Shown: piece after piece, positions 50,093-59,306 of the stretch
Position numbering within the stretch: position 1 is the stretch's first letter
Layout: each line of letters begins with the position of its first letter
Source of the DNA: DAIDKA01 sp036489445
GTDB taxonomy: Bacteria; Pseudomonadota; Gammaproteobacteria; Steroidobacterales; Steroidobacteraceae
Assembly: GCA_036489445.1 (NCBI GenBank)
Contig: DASXFV010000016.1
Span: forward strand, 1 to 64,000
DNA: 64,000 nucleotides
Direction: 5' to 3'
Position numbers and translations under genes: made by a program
Notes under the pieces: model-generated
Database searches by the model: none
What the model saw: the letters and a program-made list of their open reading frames with translations, nothing else
Told to the model about the DNA's origin: nothing

Positions 50093-52270
50093 ATGAGCAG
50101 TGAAAGCCAGTGCCCGTACGCGGGCGGGACCCGTGCACAGACGAACCGTGACTGGTGGCCCAGCCAGCTGAACCTGCAGGTGCTGCATCAGCACTCCGCC
50201 TTGTCCAATCCGATGGGTGAGGCCTTCGACTACGCCGCGGAGTTCAAGAGCCTCGACCTGAATGCCGTGATCAGAGACCTGCAGGCTTTGATGACGGATT
50301 CCAAGGCGTGGTGGCCGGCGGACTTTGGACACTACGGCCCGCTGTTCATCCGGATGGCGTGGCACAGCGCAGGCACGTACCGCATCGGTGACGGTCGCGG
50401 TGGCGCTGGGGCGGGGCAGCAACGCTTTGCACCGCTCAATAGCTGGCCGGACAACGCCAACCTCGACAAGGCGCGGCGGTTGCTGTGGCCGATCAAGCAG
50501 AAATACGGCCGGAAGATCTCCTGGGGCGACTTGTTGATTCTTACGGGCAATGTGGCTCTGGAATCCATGGGCTGCAAGACATTCGGCTTTGGCGGCGGCC
50601 GCGCGGATGTCTGGGAGCCGCAAGCGGACATCTACTGGGGACCCGAGGGCAAGTGGCTGGCGGATGAGCGCTACAGGGGTGAGCGGGAGCTGCAAAGTCC
50701 CCTCGGCGCCGTACAAATGGGCCTGATCTACGTGAATCCGGAAGGGCCGAACGGCAAGCCGGATCCGCTCGCGGCGGCCAGGGACATTCGCGAAACGTTC
50801 GCCCGGATGGCGATGAACGATGAGGAGACGGTGGCACTGATTGCCGGTGGCCACACCTTCGGCAAGACTCACGGCGCCGGCGATGCATCACTGGTGGGCG
50901 CGGAACCGGAAGGCGCCGGCATCGAGGAGCAGGGCCTGGGCTGGAAAAGCAAATTCGGTACCGGCAAAGGCGCGGATGCAATCACCAGTGGCTTGGAAGT
51001 CACCTGGACCGCGACGCCTACCAGATGGAGCAACCATTTCTTCCAGAGCCTGTTTGGCTACGAGTGGGAATTGACCCGCAGCCCGGCCGGTGCGCATCAA
51101 TGGCGGCCCAGGGAAGCGGCAGGCGCGGACACGGTGCCGGATGCGCATGACCCGTCCAAGCATCATGCGCCGTCCATGCTGACCACTGACCTCGCCTTGC
51201 GATTCGATCCTGCCTACGAAAAGATCTCTCGGCGCTTCCACGAGCATCCGCAACAATTCGCTGACGCGTTTGCCCGGGCGTGGTTCAAGCTGACGCATCG
51301 TGACATGGGCCCGGTGGTGCGCTATCTCGGCCCGCTCGTGCCGCAACAAACCCTCTCCTGGCAGGACCCGATCCCTGCTGTGGATCATCCCTTGGTGGAA
51401 GAGGCGGATACCGCGGGCCTCAAAGCGAAAATCCTCGCCTCGGGTCTGTCTGGTTCCCAGCTGGTCCGCACCGCGTGGGCCTCAGCATCGACGTTCCGCG
51501 GCTCCGATAAGCGCGGCGGGGCGAACGGTGCGCGCCTCCGGCTCGCGCCCCAGAAAGATTGGGAGGTCAACGAGCCGCCGCAGCTGGCACAGGTGCTGCA
51601 GGCGCTCGAAGCCATTCAGAAGGAGTTCAACGCTGCACAGTCTGCGGGGAAAAAGATCTCGCTGGCGGACCTGATCGTGCTCGGCGGCAACGCAGCGGTC
51701 GAGCGCAGCGCACAGCGCGCCGGCTACGCGGTGGCTGTCCCCTTCACACCGGGGCGAATGGACGCATCGCAAGCGCAGACCGACCGTGATGCCTTCGCGC
51801 CACTCGAACCCACCGCTGACGGCTTCCGGAATTATCTGCGCGGCAACCAGCGCCTCTCGCCTGAGGAGTGGTTGGTGGATCGGGCACAGTTGCTGACCCT
51901 GACAGCCCCTGAGATGACGGTCCTCATCGGTGGTTTGCGCGTCCTGGGTGCAAATACCGCGAGGTCCCCGCACGGCGTTTTCACCCGGCAGCCTGGCACC
52001 CTGTCCAACGACTTCTTCATCAACCTCCTCGACATGAACACGCACTGGCAGCCCGCCGCGGGGGTCGAGGGCGTGTATGAGGGACGCGACCGGACGACCC
52101 ATGAGCTCAAGTGGACCGGCACCCGTGTCGACCTGATCTTCGGCTCGCACTCCCAGCTGCGCGCCCTGGCAGAGGTGTATGCCTCCGCGGACTCGCAGCA
52201 GAAGTTCGTGACCGACTTCGTCGCGGCGTGGACCAAGGTCATGAACCTCGATCGCTTCGATCTTGCCTGA
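50093..52270 (+). CDS. katG: Catalase-peroxidase
   Basis: 725 residues, two-domain class I peroxidase. The haem pocket has PLFIRMAWHSAGTYR (catalytic Arg, Trp and His) and the proximal His region VALIAGGHTFGKTHGAG. The Tyr of QMGLIYVNPEGPNG and a downstream Met form the Met-Tyr-Trp adduct of the family. It removes hydrogen peroxide. GGAG is 5 nt before ATG 50093. No OxyR gene is adjacent. It is divergent from the LuxR-type remnant. Confidence 0.96.
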   Translation: MSSESQCPYAGGTRAQTNRDWWPSQLNLQVLHQHSALSNPMGEAFDYAAEFKSLDLNAVIRDLQALMTDSKAWWPADFGHYGPLFIRMAWHSAGTYRIGDGRGGAGAGQQRFAPLNSWPDNANLDKARRLLWPIKQKYGRKISWGDLLILTGNVALESMGCKTFGFGGGRADVWEPQADIYWGPEGKWLADERYRGERELQSPLGAVQMGLIYVNPEGPNGKPDPLAAARDIRETFARMAMNDEETVALIAGGHTFGKTHGAGDASLVGAEPEGAGIEEQGLGWKSKFGTGKGADAITSGLEVTWTATPTRWSNHFFQSLFGYEWELTRSPAGAHQWRPREAAGADTVPDAHDPSKHHAPSMLTTDLALRFDPAYEKISRRFHEHPQQFADAFARAWFKLTHRDMGPVVRYLGPLVPQQTLSWQDPIPAVDHPLVEEADTAGLKAKILASGLSGSQLVRTAWASASTFRGSDKRGGANGARLRLAPQKDWEVNEPPQLAQVLQALEAIQKEFNAAQSAGKKISLADLIVLGGNAAVERSAQRAGYAVAVPFTPGRMDASQAQTDRDAFAPLEPTADGFRNYLRGNQRLSPEEWLVDRAQLLTLTAPEMTVLIGGLRVLGANTARSPHGVFTRQPGTLSNDFFINLLDMNTHWQPAAGVEGVYEGRDRTTHELKWTGTRVDLIFGSHSQLRALAEVYASADSQQKFVTDFVAAWTKVMNLDRFDLA

Positions 52271-52581
52271 TACATCAGCAGGGGCATGCGCCGCCCTGTG
52301 GTCGTCTGCGGGCAATGCGGATCACACGGGCGGACATGATCGGGAATCAATGACTAAGCCCTAAGCCTTTGAAATACCACGAATGAAGCAGCGCGGAGCA
52401 GAGGGCATGGAGGCTGTGCCCCCCGCCTGCAGCCCGGGGGGCCGTGGTGCACGTCCCGGCAGGTTCAGCGCTTTAATTTCGCCGCTGCACGCCGCATCCC
52501 CATCACGCTGTTCCAGAGCGCGACGGTTACTCGCTATACTTCGGCGCCCACTCTTGGGGCGGTTGGTGTTGGGCGCTAATA
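52271..52581. other. Intergenic region between katG and cytochrome gene
   Basis: 311 bp with no plausible gene. It holds a perfect 7-bp GC inverted repeat (GCCCCCC 52418-52424 / GGGGGGC 52436-52442) without a T-run. Reading frames here give Pro/Arg/Gly-rich text without motifs. The cytochrome promoter must lie in it but no clear box is visible. Confidence 0.6.
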
Positions 52582-53103
52582 GTGAGCAAGCAGGACACGC
52601 ACTTCGTCAATACTTTCAGCATGGTGATCGGCCTTCTGGTCCTGATCGCAATTGGCATCATTGTTCTGGCACGCACGGTGGCGGCGCATACCCAGGAATC
52701 GGACACCGTCGAGGAGCGGGACTTCGCAAAAAGCGTGGCCTCGCGCATCGAGCCCCTTTCGCAGGAAGCGATCGTCGGGCAGGACAACACCAGCCTGGCG
52801 ATCAAGCCTGACTCACCTGCGGGCGCCGGTGTGGCGCTGCCGATCCCCAAAAATGGGACCCAGGTTTACGAAGAGGTCTGCTCCGCATGCCACGGGCTGG
52901 GCATAGCCGGTGCACCCAAAGCCGGCGATGCGGCGCTGTGGCTGCCGCGAATCGCCAAGGGCAAGGCGCTCCTGTACGACCATGCCATCCACGGCTTTAC
53001 CGGCCAGACGGGCACCATGCCGCCGAAGGGCAACCGGCCCGACATCCCGGATGCCATCATTGAGCAGGGTGTCGACCACATGATGGACATGGTCAAGCAC
53101 TGA
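52582..53103 (+). CDS. Membrane-anchored c5-type monohaem cytochrome
   Basis: 173 residues. The N-terminal helix MVIGLLVLIAIGIIVLAR (about 14-32) anchors the protein, followed by a polar linker and a class I cytochrome domain with one haem site CSACH (about residue 98) and Met ligand candidate in TGTMPPKGNRPD. Cytochrome c5 passes electrons in the periplasm. The start codon is GTG 52582; an ATG at 52621 (MVIGL) would remove the short polar N-terminus. Confidence 0.88.
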   Translation: MSKQDTHFVNTFSMVIGLLVLIAIGIIVLARTVAAHTQESDTVEERDFAKSVASRIEPLSQEAIVGQDNTSLAIKPDSPAGAGVALPIPKNGTQVYEEVCSACHGLGIAGAPKAGDAALWLPRIAKGKALLYDHAIHGFTGQTGTMPPKGNRPDIPDAIIEQGVDHMMDMVKH

Positions 53104-53143
53104 TCCCAAGGGGTTTTCCTTCGGGACGGTTGCGGGAGTCAGC

Positions 53144-53767
53144 ATGGCTAAGGCGATGATCGATCCCGAATCCGGCCGCCCCAACACAGTGGCCCTGGAC
53201 ACTCACGCACTGGGCACGCTGCAGTATATCCGCGCCTCGATCGATGCGGCCGGCCTGCTGGCGGTGCCAGGCTCAGCGGGTATCGCCATGGGCGCGGTCG
53301 GCATTCTGGCCGCCCTGCTGGTCGCCCTCAAACCGCTGGCCGCGCACTGGCTGCAGATCTGGTTGCTCGCCGGGCTCGTGGCCATCGCTTTTGGCACGGC
53401 TCTGATGTTTCATCAGGTCGTCCGCCGCGGCACGGCGCTGTATCGCGGGCCGTTGCGCAAGTTCCTGATGTGCCTGTGCCCCCCGCTGCTGGTCGGCGCG
53501 GTGCTGACCTGGCAGCTGTGGCTGCACGCGCAGGCCGCCCTGATTCCAGGCATATGGCTGCTCATGTACGGCTGCGCCGTAATGGCTGCGAGCACTCTGA
53601 CCCGCCGCGCGCTGGCTGTGATGGGGGCATTGCTCGCGGTACTGGGCATCATTGCCCTGCAGGTACCGGTGAACTTTCAGAATGCCATTCTGGGCATTGG
53701 GTTCGGCGGTCTGCACCTGCTGTTTGGTATCCTGATCGGAGGACGGGCCAGGGAGGATTTGCCATGA
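53144..53767 (+). CDS. Hypothetical membrane protein
   Basis: 207 residues with about five or six hydrophobic segments: 42-62, 70-88, 113-127, 130-148, 158-173 and 185-200. Charged residues are concentrated at the ends. GGGAG is about 6 nt before ATG 53144. The stop overlaps the next gene's start by 4 bp, so it is cotranscribed with the winged-helix regulator. It may be the regulator's partner or target, but this is inference. Confidence 0.75.
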   Translation: MAKAMIDPESGRPNTVALDTHALGTLQYIRASIDAAGLLAVPGSAGIAMGAVGILAALLVALKPLAAHWLQIWLLAGLVAIAFGTALMFHQVVRRGTALYRGPLRKFLMCLCPPLLVGAVLTWQLWLHAQAALIPGIWLLMYGCAVMAASTLTRRALAVMGALLAVLGIIALQVPVNFQNAILGIGFGGLHLLFGILIGGRAREDLP

Positions 53768-54153
53768 GCACCAGAGTCAATGCCAGGAGGGAACCGGCCG
53801 AGCCGCTCACGGAGCGAGTACGGCAGGCGCCGGTCGCCGCGCGCAACAGCTCGACCGCAGATGACCGCTTCGACCGGCTCATCTATGGCCGGGTACGGCT
53901 GGGCATCCTCAGCGCATTGGCGGTAAATGATCAGCTCACGTTCAACGACCTGAAAACGCTGTTTGCGGTGACCGATGGCAACCTGGGTGCGCATGCGCGC
54001 AAGCTCGAGGATGCGGGCTATATCTCCTGTCGGAAAACCTTCGAGGAACGTCGGCCGCGCACGCAATACCGCCTGACCAGCGTTGGACGCAAGGCGCTGG
54101 AGCGTTACCTGCAACATATCGAGGCGGTCATCCGGGCAACGCGGCGTGCATAG
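53764..54153 (+). CDS. Winged-helix transcriptional regulator
   Basis: 129 residues. After a basic tail of about 35 residues, RLGILSALAVNDQLTFNDLK and LFAVTDGNLGAHARKLEDAG form a MarR/PadR-like winged helix with the wing RPRTQYRLTSVGRKAL. No effector domain follows. It overlaps the upstream membrane protein gene (ATGA) and lies 54 bp before a cis-prenyltransferase gene, so all three may be one unit. Confidence 0.85.
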   Translation: MSTRVNARREPAEPLTERVRQAPVAARNSSTADDRFDRLIYGRVRLGILSALAVNDQLTFNDLKTLFAVTDGNLGAHARKLEDAGYISCRKTFEERRPRTQYRLTSVGRKALERYLQHIEAVIRATRRA

Positions 54154-54207
54154 TCCACAACTTGGTGTTTTTTTGCCCATCGACTTTGTAATGTAGAGTA
54201 CTCTTTG

Positions 54208-54933
54208 ATGTCTATGCATGTGGCAATCATCATGGACGGCAACGGCCGCTGGGCTGGTCGCCGCGGTCTGCCGCGCACCGCCGGTCATATCGAAGGCGCG
54301 CGAACCGTGCGTCGGATCGTGGAGGCTGCCGTGGCCGCCGGCGTCGGCACCCTGACGCTGTATGCCTTTTCTTCGGATAACTGGGGCCGACCCTCAGGCG
54401 AGGTGGGCGCCCTGCTCAAACTGTTCCGGCGCTACCTGCTCACCGAGACGGAGCGCTGCATCGAACAGCAGGTTCGCCTGAACATCATCGGGCGCCGCGA
54501 CCGATTGGGCCCGGCATTGCTGCGCGCCGTCGAGCATGGCGAGCGCCGCACCGCCCATTGCCGCGGCATGCACCTGCGCATGGCGGTGGATTATTCGGCC
54601 CGTCACAGCATCCTCATGGCCGCAGCGGACACCGGCAGCACCGTCGACGTTGACGCCGCCGCCGATGGGTTCGCGCAGTTCCGATCGCGGCTGAACGCGG
54701 TGACTCATTCGGCCCCGGCGCCGGACGTGGATCTGCTGATCCGCACCGGCGGTGATCAGCGTCTGAGTGATTTCCTGCTCTGGGAATGTGCCTACGCAGA
54801 ACTCTATTTCACCGACTGTCTGTGGCCGGATTTCGCGGGCACGGATCTGAGCCGTGCGCTGGAGGAGTTTTCCCGGCGGCAGCGGCGCTTCGGCAAGGTT
54901 GCCGAGCCCTTCACAGCGCAGGCTCGGACCTGA
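54208..54933 (+). CDS. cis-Prenyltransferase (UppS-like), divergent
   Basis: 241 residues. MHVAIIMDGNGRWAGRRG holds the catalytic Asp of the UPP synthase family; LTLYAFSSDNWGRPSGEVG and LLIRTGGDQRLSDFLLW with ELYFTDCLWPDF are present. In place of the usual NYGGR text the protein has VDYSARHSI. UppS makes the undecaprenyl carrier for cell wall synthesis; the changed motif suggests a different chain length or substrate. It may not be the housekeeping copy. TTG 54205 also precedes the ATG. Confidence 0.85.
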   Translation: MSMHVAIIMDGNGRWAGRRGLPRTAGHIEGARTVRRIVEAAVAAGVGTLTLYAFSSDNWGRPSGEVGALLKLFRRYLLTETERCIEQQVRLNIIGRRDRLGPALLRAVEHGERRTAHCRGMHLRMAVDYSARHSILMAAADTGSTVDVDAAADGFAQFRSRLNAVTHSAPAPDVDLLIRTGGDQRLSDFLLWECAYAELYFTDCLWPDFAGTDLSRALEEFSRRQRRFGKVAEPFTAQART

Positions 54934-56521
54934 AGCTCCCGGCGATCCGTCGCAGCTGCACCGCTTCGGCGATCTGCACCGGGCCGATGACATCGCTGTC
55001 ATCCAGGTCCGCGATGGTCAGCGCGACGCGCAGCACCCGGTGATAGGAGCGGGCCGTCAGCCGGAGACGTTCGAAAACCTGTTCCAGCAACTCTGCGGCC
55101 TGCGCCGAGGGCCTGACCAGCCCCTGCAGCTGTGACTGCGGCAGCTCACCATTCAAACATCCACGGCGCTGCATCTGCCGTTCCCGGGCACGCGCCACGA
55201 TGGCGGCCGCAGCGGCCGTGCTCATCGTGCGTGGCAGGGCGGCCGCGCCACCCAGTCCGGCGATGTCAGCCGCGGGCACCCGGGGCACCTCGACAAACAG
55301 ATCGATTCGATCGAGCAGGGGCCCGGAAATCCTCGCCCGATAGGCGGCAACCTGCGCCGGGGTGCACCGACACTTGCCGGAGACATCACCCAGGTAGCCA
55401 CACGAACAGGGATTCATGGCCGCGACCAGCTGAAAGGCCGCCGGGTATTGGGCCTGAACGCGCGCCCGCGAGATGACCACGGTGCGATTCTCCAATGGCT
55501 CGCGCAGGCTCTCCAGTACCCGCCGATCGAATTCGGGCAGCTCATCCAGAAACAGGACGCCACGATGCGCGAGGCTGACCTCGCCGGGTCGCGCGTGCGG
55601 ACCGCCGCCCACTACCGCGTTCGCTGAGGCGGTGTGGTGCGGGGCACGGAACGGGCGTGTGCCGAAGCTGTGCATGTTCAGATCCAGCGAACTGACCGAG
55701 GCAATGGTGGCCACTTCGAGCGCCTCGGTCTGCGACAGCGCAGGCAACAGTGCCAGCAGGCGCTGAGCCAGCATGGTCTTGCCGGAGCCCGGCGGCCCGG
55801 TCATCAGCAGGCTATGACCGCCCGCTGCGGCAATGATCAACGCGCGCTTGGGCAACTGCTGGCCCCGAACATCCGTCAGATCCAGTACCGGAGGCGCCAC
55901 CGCGCTGGGTTGATTTTCAAGACCCCGGGCCAGACCCGACGCCCGCGCCAGGCGGCGGCCGCCGGCGGGCAACCGAGCCTGATCGACCGGCTCGCGAGCC
56001 TCGCCGCGCAGATGCGCACACACCTCGAGCAGGCTGCATGCACCGCGCGTGCGCCCATGGCGAACAATCCGGGTATCGCGCACGTTGGCCAGTGGCACGA
56101 TGATCTCGTGACCCGCGCGCGCGGCGTGCGCGGCCGCCAGTGTCAGACCGCGCACCGGCAACAGCTCACCGCTGAGGCTCAATTCGCCGTAGAACTCGCG
56201 CTGCATGCCAGCGCCGGGTCCTGCCACCTCGCGGACCTGGTGCGAGGCCATGAGGATCCCCAAGGCGATGGGCAGATCGAAGCGGCCGCCCTCCTTGGGC
56301 AGATCAGCCGGCGCTAGATTGACCGTGATGCGGCCGGCGGGAAATTCAAATCCGGAATTGGTGAGCGCGGCTCGCACCCGCTCTTTGCTCTCTTTCACCG
56401 CTGTGGCAGGCAAACCCACGATGCTGAACACCGGCAGGCCAGCGCTCAGATTGACCTCAACCTGGACCAGAGGTGCCGTGAGTCCCAATTGGCCGCGGCA
56501 GTAGGTCGCGGCGATGGCCAT
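54911..56521 (-). CDS. comM: YifB/ComM family AAA+ ATPase
   Basis: 536 residues. The N-terminal Lon-protease-like domain covers about 1-165 (VEVNLSAGLPVFSIVGLPAT). The AAA domain has Walker A MTGPPGSGKTMLAQRLL, then Walker B RGVLFLDELPEF, and an Mg-chelatase-type C-terminal part. ComM is a helicase for branch migration in natural transformation and recombination. It overlaps ubiK by one base and is convergent with the cis-prenyltransferase gene, with 23 bp overlap at the ends. Confidence 0.93.
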   Translation of the reverse strand: MAIAATYCRGQLGLTAPLVQVEVNLSAGLPVFSIVGLPATAVKESKERVRAALTNSGFEFPAGRITVNLAPADLPKEGGRFDLPIALGILMASHQVREVAGPGAGMQREFYGELSLSGELLPVRGLTLAAAHAARAGHEIIVPLANVRDTRIVRHGRTRGACSLLEVCAHLRGEAREPVDQARLPAGGRRLARASGLARGLENQPSAVAPPVLDLTDVRGQQLPKRALIIAAAGGHSLLMTGPPGSGKTMLAQRLLALLPALSQTEALEVATIASVSSLDLNMHSFGTRPFRAPHHTASANAVVGGGPHARPGEVSLAHRGVLFLDELPEFDRRVLESLREPLENRTVVISRARVQAQYPAAFQLVAAMNPCSCGYLGDVSGKCRCTPAQVAAYRARISGPLLDRIDLFVEVPRVPAADIAGLGGAAALPRTMSTAAAAAIVARARERQMQRRGCLNGELPQSQLQGLVRPSAQAAELLEQVFERLRLTARSYHRVLRVALTIADLDDSDVIGPVQIAEAVQLRRIAGSFRSEPAL

Positions 56522-56781
56522 CAGGCCGACCCGGCACTCCGGCTGGCTGTTTGTTCCAGCTCCGCCAGCCGCGCCTCCAGGACCGCCAGCCGGGCGCGGG
56601 TGCGCTCCAGCACCTTGGTCTGCACGTCAAACTCATCGCGAGTGACCAGATCCAATTTACCCAGCGTACTGCGCAGCACGACGCGGAAGTTATTCTCCAG
56701 ATCAGCCTGCGCGCCACGAACGGCGGCCGGAAGGCTGTCCAGCAGCCGCCTGGCGATTTCGTTTACGGACAACGGTTCCAT
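56521..56781 (-). CDS. ubiK: Ubiquinone biosynthesis accessory factor UbiK
   Basis: 86 residues. NEIARRLLDSLPAAVRG and DLENNFRVVLRSTLGKLDLV, then a Glu/Arg/Leu-rich coiled coil to the end, are typical of the YqiC/UbiK (BMFP) family, which binds UbiJ and stimulates ubiquinone synthesis. GGGAG is 9 nt before ATG 56781. It overlaps comM in a two-gene operon. Confidence 0.9.
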   Translation of the reverse strand: MEPLSVNEIARRLLDSLPAAVRGAQADLENNFRVVLRSTLGKLDLVTRDEFDVQTKVLERTRARLAVLEARLAELEQTASRSAGSA

Positions 56782-56833
56782 AATTCTGCAACTCCCGTGG
56801 CTTGCCCCTGATTGACGCATGCGCCCCAAAGTG

Positions 56834-56850
56834 GGCTCTAAATTGGTGCA
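56834..56850. promoter_or_regulatory. NtrC-like half-site upstream of amtB
   Basis: The sequence GGCTCTAAATTGGTGCA has the right half of the NtrC consensus (TTGGTGCA); the left half is degenerate. It lies about 55 bp upstream of the sigma-54 promoter, where activator sites are often found. Confidence 0.45.
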
Positions 56851-56902
56851 AAACAGGGTCCCAAACGCCCGTAAACCTCGGAATTCCCGGAGGAAATTTC
56901 CG

Positions 56903-56918
56903 TGGCACGGAATCTGCA
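56903..56918 (+). promoter_or_regulatory. Sigma-54 promoter of amtB
   Basis: TGGCACGGAATCTGCA matches the -24/-12 consensus TGGCACG-N4-TTGCA at all positions but one. The GG and GC pairs are spaced 10 bp. It lies 129 bp before the amtB ATG and fits nitrogen-controlled expression. Confidence 0.82.
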
Positions 56919-57046
56919 CCCTTCTAGCGCGCCACCGAAAGCATACCCGCGCCTGAGGCGCGGTGTCTGCCTGCAAAACTGACGCAACACGCTCGATTGG
57001 CGGATTTGAAGATTTCTACGAAAACGAAACAACACCGGGAGAGACC

Positions 57047-58669
57047 ATGCTCACCGCTCCAATGACCTCGCAGCCTACCCGCCAGCCCAAATGGCTGGCG
57101 CAGGCAGGCACCCCTTTGCGATCCCTGTTCCGTGCCGTCACTGGGCGGTCGGCTTTGTTGATGGCCCTGGCGACGATGACGTTTGCTGCGGTCAGCTTCA
57201 CCCCCAGCGCCAGCTATGCGGATGCCGGATCCGCCCCGACAGCTTCGGCTCCCGCGGCAGCCCCTGCAGGGGCTGCAGCTGCGACGACGGCCACTGCGGC
57301 GCCGGCCAGCTCGGCCCCGGCAGCCGCAGCTGCGGCTCCGACGCCGAACAAAGGCGACATGGCGTGGATGATGACCTCCACCGCCCTGGTGCTCTTCATG
57401 TCGGTTCCGGCCCTGGCGCTGTTCTACGGCGGCCTGGTCCGTGAAAAGAACATGCTGTCAGTGCTCATGCAGGTGTTCGTGGGCTTCTCGTTGATCACCG
57501 TGCTGTGGTGCGTGTACGGTTATTCGCTGGCCTTCACGGAGGGTCCGAATGCATTCATCGGTGGCCTCAGTAGGCTGTTCCTGAATGGCACGTTCAATCC
57601 AGCCGACGGCAGCTTCAGCAATGCGTCCACCTTCGACAAGGCCACACCGCTCAATGAGCTGGTCTACGTGGCGTTCCAGGCGACCTTTGCGGCGATCACC
57701 TGCTGTCTGATCCTGGGCTCGCTGGTGGAGCGCATCAAGTTTTCCGCCGCGCTGGTGTTCATGGTGATCTGGTTCACCTTTGCCTACCTGCCGGTTGCGC
57801 ACATGGTCTGGTTCTGGGAAGGCCCGGATGCCTACACGTCGGCGAGTGTCTCTGATGCGATGAACGCACACGCTGGCTACATCTGGCAGATGGGCGCTCT
57901 GGACTTCGCCGGCGGTACCGTTGTGCATATCAACTCCGGCGTGGCCGGCCTCGTTGGGGCCATCCTGCTGGGCAAGCGCGTCGGTCTGGGCAAGGAGTCG
58001 ATGGCTCCGCACAGCCTGACGATGACCATGATCGGCGCCTCGATGCTGTGGTTCGGCTGGTTCGGCTTCAACGCCGGATCGGCTCTGGAAGCCAACGGCT
58101 CCGCGGCGCTTGCCTTCATGAACACCTACCTGGCCACCGCCTGCGCCGTGCTGTCCTGGATGGGCATTGAATGGCTGGTCAAGGGCAAGCCTTCCATGCT
58201 GGGTGCTGCTTCGGGCGCGGTCGCCGGGCTCGTGGCCATCACCCCTGCCGCCGGTAACGTCGGTATTCCGGGTGCCTTCATCATCGGCCTCGGTGTCGGG
58301 GTGGTGTGCTTCTGGGGCGTCACCGGTCTGAAAAAGATGATCCGCGCTGACGACGCACTGGATGTGTTCGGCGTCCACGCCCTGGGTGGGACGTTTGGTG
58401 CCCTGACCACCGGTATCTTCAACTCCCCCAGCCTGGGTGGCCCGGGCTCCGTGCAGGACTGGGTGACCGGCAAGGTCGGCTATCCTGGCATCTGGGCGCA
58501 GTTCCTGATCCAGCTCAAGGCGGTCCTGATCGTCGCCTGTTGGACGGCGGTCGTCGCCCTCATCGGCTTCGGGATCCTGAAGTTCGTCATGGGGATCCGC
58601 GTGACGGAAGAGGAAGAGCGCGAGGGCCTGGATATCTCCAGCCACGGCGAGCGTGCCTACGGGCACTGA
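57047..58669 (+). CDS. amtB: Ammonium transporter
   Basis: 540 residues. A signal/leader region and an Ala/Pro/Thr-rich linker (about 60-100) precede the channel. The 11 membrane helices start at MAWMMTSTALVLFMS. Twin pore His are in VAHMVWFWEG and FGVHALGGTFG, and the Phe gates in NAFIGGLSRLF context. GGGAGAG is just before ATG 57047. No glnK gene follows, unlike most amtB loci. A strong terminator ends the transcript. Confidence 0.94.
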   Translation: MLTAPMTSQPTRQPKWLAQAGTPLRSLFRAVTGRSALLMALATMTFAAVSFTPSASYADAGSAPTASAPAAAPAGAAAATTATAAPASSAPAAAAAAPTPNKGDMAWMMTSTALVLFMSVPALALFYGGLVREKNMLSVLMQVFVGFSLITVLWCVYGYSLAFTEGPNAFIGGLSRLFLNGTFNPADGSFSNASTFDKATPLNELVYVAFQATFAAITCCLILGSLVERIKFSAALVFMVIWFTFAYLPVAHMVWFWEGPDAYTSASVSDAMNAHAGYIWQMGALDFAGGTVVHINSGVAGLVGAILLGKRVGLGKESMAPHSLTMTMIGASMLWFGWFGFNAGSALEANGSAALAFMNTYLATACAVLSWMGIEWLVKGKPSMLGAASGAVAGLVAITPAAGNVGIPGAFIIGLGVGVVCFWGVTGLKKMIRADDALDVFGVHALGGTFGALTTGIFNSPSLGGPGSVQDWVTGKVGYPGIWAQFLIQLKAVLIVACWTAVVALIGFGILKFVMGIRVTEEEEREGLDISSHGERAYGH

Positions 58670-58712
58670 GCCGTTCCACAGTAGCCGCGGGACCTGACAC
58701 CGCGGCTGACTC

Positions 58713-58752
58713 AACCCCGGTCCCGCCACAGGTGAGACCGGGGTTTTGTTTT
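58713..58752 (+). terminator. Rho-independent terminator after amtB
   Basis: AACCCCGGTC (58713-58722) pairs with GACCGGGGTT (58736-58745), followed by TTTTGTTTT. A second hairpin AGCCGCGG/CCGCGGCT (58683-58707) precedes it. This is a textbook intrinsic terminator. Confidence 0.9.
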
Positions 58753-58848
58753 CCCCTTCCCCGTTACCTCATTGCCCGCGAATGTGACGGAGTTCAAGGT
58801 TCGCCGCAGCGCGATCGGCGGTACACTCGGCCTCACGGAGGGCCCTTC

Positions 58849-59301
58849 ATGCGCCGCACTTCAATTGCCTTAGGCGTACTCGCCGCGGTCGTCACGACGG
58901 CCCATGCCGACGTCTACAAAACGGTCGATGGGCAGGGTCAGGTTCATTACAGCGACCAGTGGACCCCCGGCGCGCAGCTCATCAAGGGCGATCACTCCCG
59001 GGCCGCGCCCGCCCCCCCGACCGAGGCCCCGGCGGCGGCGAATGACCACACCCTGGCACCCGACCCGGGCAAAGCGGCGGCCGCGAAGCAGGTGCAGTCA
59101 GATATGGCGGCGCTGCGTGCGGAGCAGTGCAAGCAGCTCAAGGACCAGTACGACAAGCTCATCCATGCCCGCCGCATCTACCAGCCCAGCACCGATTCCA
59201 GCGCACCCCGGGAGTACATGAGCGACGCACAGGCCGATGCTGAGCGTGTCAAGACTCGCCAGGCCATGGATGAAGCCTGCGCCAGCGACGCCAGCAGCTG
59301 A
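58849..59301 (+). CDS. DUF4124-domain exported protein
   Basis: 150 residues. The signal peptide ends about AHA at residue 20. DVYKTVDGQGQVHYSDQWTPGAQLI is the DUF4124 motif (often written YKWxDxxGxxHYSD), found in many exported proteins of unknown role. A Pro/Ala linker and a charged helical C-terminus with two Cys follow. GGAGG lies 9 nt before ATG 58849. It is 5 bp before the dehydrogenase gene, so cotranscription is likely. Confidence 0.85.
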   Translation: MRRTSIALGVLAAVVTTAHADVYKTVDGQGQVHYSDQWTPGAQLIKGDHSRAAPAPPTEAPAAANDHTLAPDPGKAAAAKQVQSDMAALRAEQCKQLKDQYDKLIHARRIYQPSTDSSAPREYMSDAQADAERVKTRQAMDEACASDASS

Positions 59302-59306
59302 ACGCG

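Noticed and set aside
52418..52442. GC inverted repeat after katG as a terminator
   Set aside because: The 7-bp stem has no T-run on either strand.
57458..58729. Long open frame on the - strand over amtB
   Set aside because: Antisense shadow of a membrane-protein gene; text is Asp/His/Gln-rich and has no ribosome-binding site.
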